13,844 nucleotides of DNA from Parcubacteria group bacterium CG_4_9_14_0_2_um_filter_35_11. Its GTDB lineage: Bacteria > Patescibacteriota > Minisyncoccia > Minisyncoccales > GCA-002788555. Shown here one piece after another: positions 12,698 through 13,844 of the stretch. Below the pieces are notes generated by a model. The model saw nothing but the letters and a program-made list of their open reading frames with translations, ran no database searches and had not been told where the DNA came from. The number at the start of each line of letters is the position of its first letter. The stretch's first letter is position 1. A program made the translations under genes and the position numbers. Where the stretch lies: NCBI GenBank assembly GCA_002788555.1, contig PFRL01000015.1:3852-17695 (forward strand), given 5' to 3'.

Positions 12698-13844
12698 CTA
12701 CTCGTATTTGACCTGAATAAAGACCCTATTTTCTTTCTGGGGAATTTTATTTACCCAGAAAGGCCAGAGTTTTAATTCTGCTCTTTCTATTTTTCCTTTC
12801 ATATCTTCTTTAATATATTTTTCGAAACTTTGTTCGTCCTCACCTAAAATCGCTTTTTTTACATCGTCTGCCGTCACTTTCCAGGCAACTTTTTCTTTTC
12901 CGGTAAATTTGATTTCCATTTCGCATATCTCTTCTCCAACATTAGTACATTTTTCTATCTTACTTTCTACGACCTCGTAATTTACTTCCAATGATGATAC
13001 CACTTCTTCAAACTCAATTCCTTCTTTCACCCTATCCAAAATTATATTAGCAATTATCTTCTGAACGTCTTCCTCGTTAAATTTTAAGAGATGTGTTGAA
13101 ACTTTCGCTTTTCCTTTAAAGGTTTTCCCTATCTCCCCTACTTTCTTATCAAAGGAAATTTTCTCCTTGGTTATAACAGCTGAATCTTTTAAAAATTGTA
13201 AACTTGGAGGAATTTCTTTTAAAATGTCATTTTTTACTTCCCCAGCCAAGTTTTCTTGGAGCCGTTGCATCTCTTGGGTGGCTTTTACAACATCTTCTTT
13301 AGCCACTACCTTTGCTTCTCCGATAAATCCGCCTTTCATAGCTTCTTTAGATTTTCCATAAACCTTTTCAAAAAAGGCAGTGCCCTTAAGACCGGGGAGG
13401 GTGAATTTAGTTGGGCCAATATTATATTCTTCTCCTGCTTCATCTGCTACCACTTTAATTTCTACCTTGCCTGGATTGTCTTTACTTCCGGCAGGAACAG
13501 AAACCCAATCAGAACCTTGCGGTTGTCGGAAAATTTTACCATCAGAAGTTTGAAAACGAGTATTAGGAACAAAATTATGAGGACTATTATCTTCATTATA
13601 AACGGTAATTTTTCCTGTGGCTTTATCTACTCTCTTCTCGCTTCCTGTAGAGAGGAAACTCTTCTCTACTTCTTTATCTTTTATCAATAGAGTTCCAGGT
13701 AATAATTTCCCTTTAAGATCGATTTCCGTCCCCTTTTTTAATGTAAATTGACTGGCAAACTCTATCTCCTCGGAAACAGGAACAAGAGTAATCTCAGCTT
13801 TAGGCAGATAGTAAAAACAAAAAATAATTCCTCCTATCAGGGAG
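12698..13844 (-). CDS. Membrane-anchored surface protein, 5' end outside window (baseplate-J-like annotation in related genomes)
   Basis: The frame is open to the window edge, so the true start lies beyond 13844. The first in-window residues, LIGGIIFCFYYLPKAEITL, look like the end of a transmembrane helix followed by an external domain. The extracytoplasmic part has beta-rich segments: KATGKITVYNEDNSPHNFVP, TRFQTSDGKIFR and KVEIKVVADEAGEEYNIGP, then GGFIGEAKVVAKEDV. A helical stretch and a C-terminal beta-rich domain ending VFIQVKYE come next. There are two Cys at a short interval (KCTNVGEEICEM). From memory, proteins with this EEYNIGP-type segment are common in Patescibacteria and are often labelled baseplate J-like; no phage genes are nearby, so a cell-surface or assembly role is more likely. 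This is a weak functional inference. Confidence 0.7.
   Translation of the reverse strand, partial: SLIGGIIFCFYYLPKAEITLVPVSEEIEFASQFTLKKGTEIDLKGKLLPGTLLIKDKEVEKSFLSTGSEKRVDKATGKITVYNEDNSPHNFVPNTRFQTSDGKIFRQPQGSDWVSVPAGSKDNPGKVEIKVVADEAGEEYNIGPTKFTLPGLKGTAFFEKVYGKSKEAMKGGFIGEAKVVAKEDVVKATQEMQRLQENLAGEVKNDILKEIPPSLQFLKDSAVITKEKISFDKKVGEIGKTFKGKAKVSTHLLKFNEEDVQKIIANIILDRVKEGIEFEEVVSSLEVNYEVVESKIEKCTNVGEEICEMEIKFTGKEKVAWKVTADDVKKAILGEDEQSFEKYIKEDMKGKIERAELKLWPFWVNKIPQKENRVFIQVKYE

Noticed and set aside
13256..13690. 144-residue plus-strand ORF opposite the surface-protein gene
   Set aside because: It is antisense to a frame with clear domain-like sequence and has Phe/Ser/Ile-rich antisense composition.
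1..13844. UGA recoded to glycine, as in Gracilibacteria and Absconditabacteria
   Set aside because: All main ORFs are full length with no in-frame UGA, and an RF2 gene with its SPF motif is present.
1..13844. CRISPR array, insertion sequence or prophage
   Set aside because: No regularly spaced direct repeats, transposase, integrase or structural phage genes were seen; the only tandem repeat is the 7-bp run at 3217-3250.

Overview
The window looks like a piece of a small, AT-rich bacterial genome of the Candidate Phyla Radiation (Patescibacteria, probably a Parcubacteria-like lineage). This is inferred from several things. Genes are compact and lysine-rich. Most starts lack a clear Shine-Dalgarno. 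Housekeeping genes are shuffled relative to other bacteria. There is a large surface protein of a type I associate with these phyla, and intergenic regions are full of inverted repeats. No similarity search was possible. The genetic code looks standard: full-length ORFs contain no in-frame UGA, and a release factor 2 gene is present.

Layout, + strand 1-5589: the tail of an unidentified gene, tRNA-Leu(CAG), RNase J, a 290-bp highly structured intergenic stretch, trpS, a 7-bp tandem repeat, ychF, then the conserved rpsF-ssb-rpsR cluster closed by a strong intrinsic terminator. Layout, - strand 9800-5623: a beta-CASP metallo-beta-lactamase RNase, tRNA-Thr(CGT), a short prfB (RF2 lacking domain 1), ftsE, a 101-bp inverted-repeat element, and ftsX. 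The + strand then resumes with a promoter, a possible 49-codon leader ORF containing two terminator-like hairpins, and an AsnRS/AspRS-like catalytic core without an anticodon-binding domain. A second 103-bp inverted-repeat element follows, then the RNase P RNA gene with a near-consensus promoter and terminator. The last part (- strand) holds a nucleotidyltransferase-domain protein and a membrane-anchored surface protein cut by the window edge.

Most genes serve RNA and protein synthesis: two beta-CASP nucleases, RNase P RNA, two tRNAs, TrpRS, an aaRS paralogue, bS6, bS18, RF2 and YchF. Cell division (FtsEX) and DNA maintenance (SSB) are also represented.

The most unusual content is non-coding. 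A family of inverted repeats with the arm CCCCGTTAGAAA / TTTCTAACGGGG sits between genes. At two loci its end forms the -35 box (GGGGTTGAC) of the next gene's promoter, and a related hairpin lies inside the RNase P RNA. A separate 170-bp element between RNase J and trpS has nested and interlocking (pseudoknot-capable) complementarities and may be an undescribed structured RNA.
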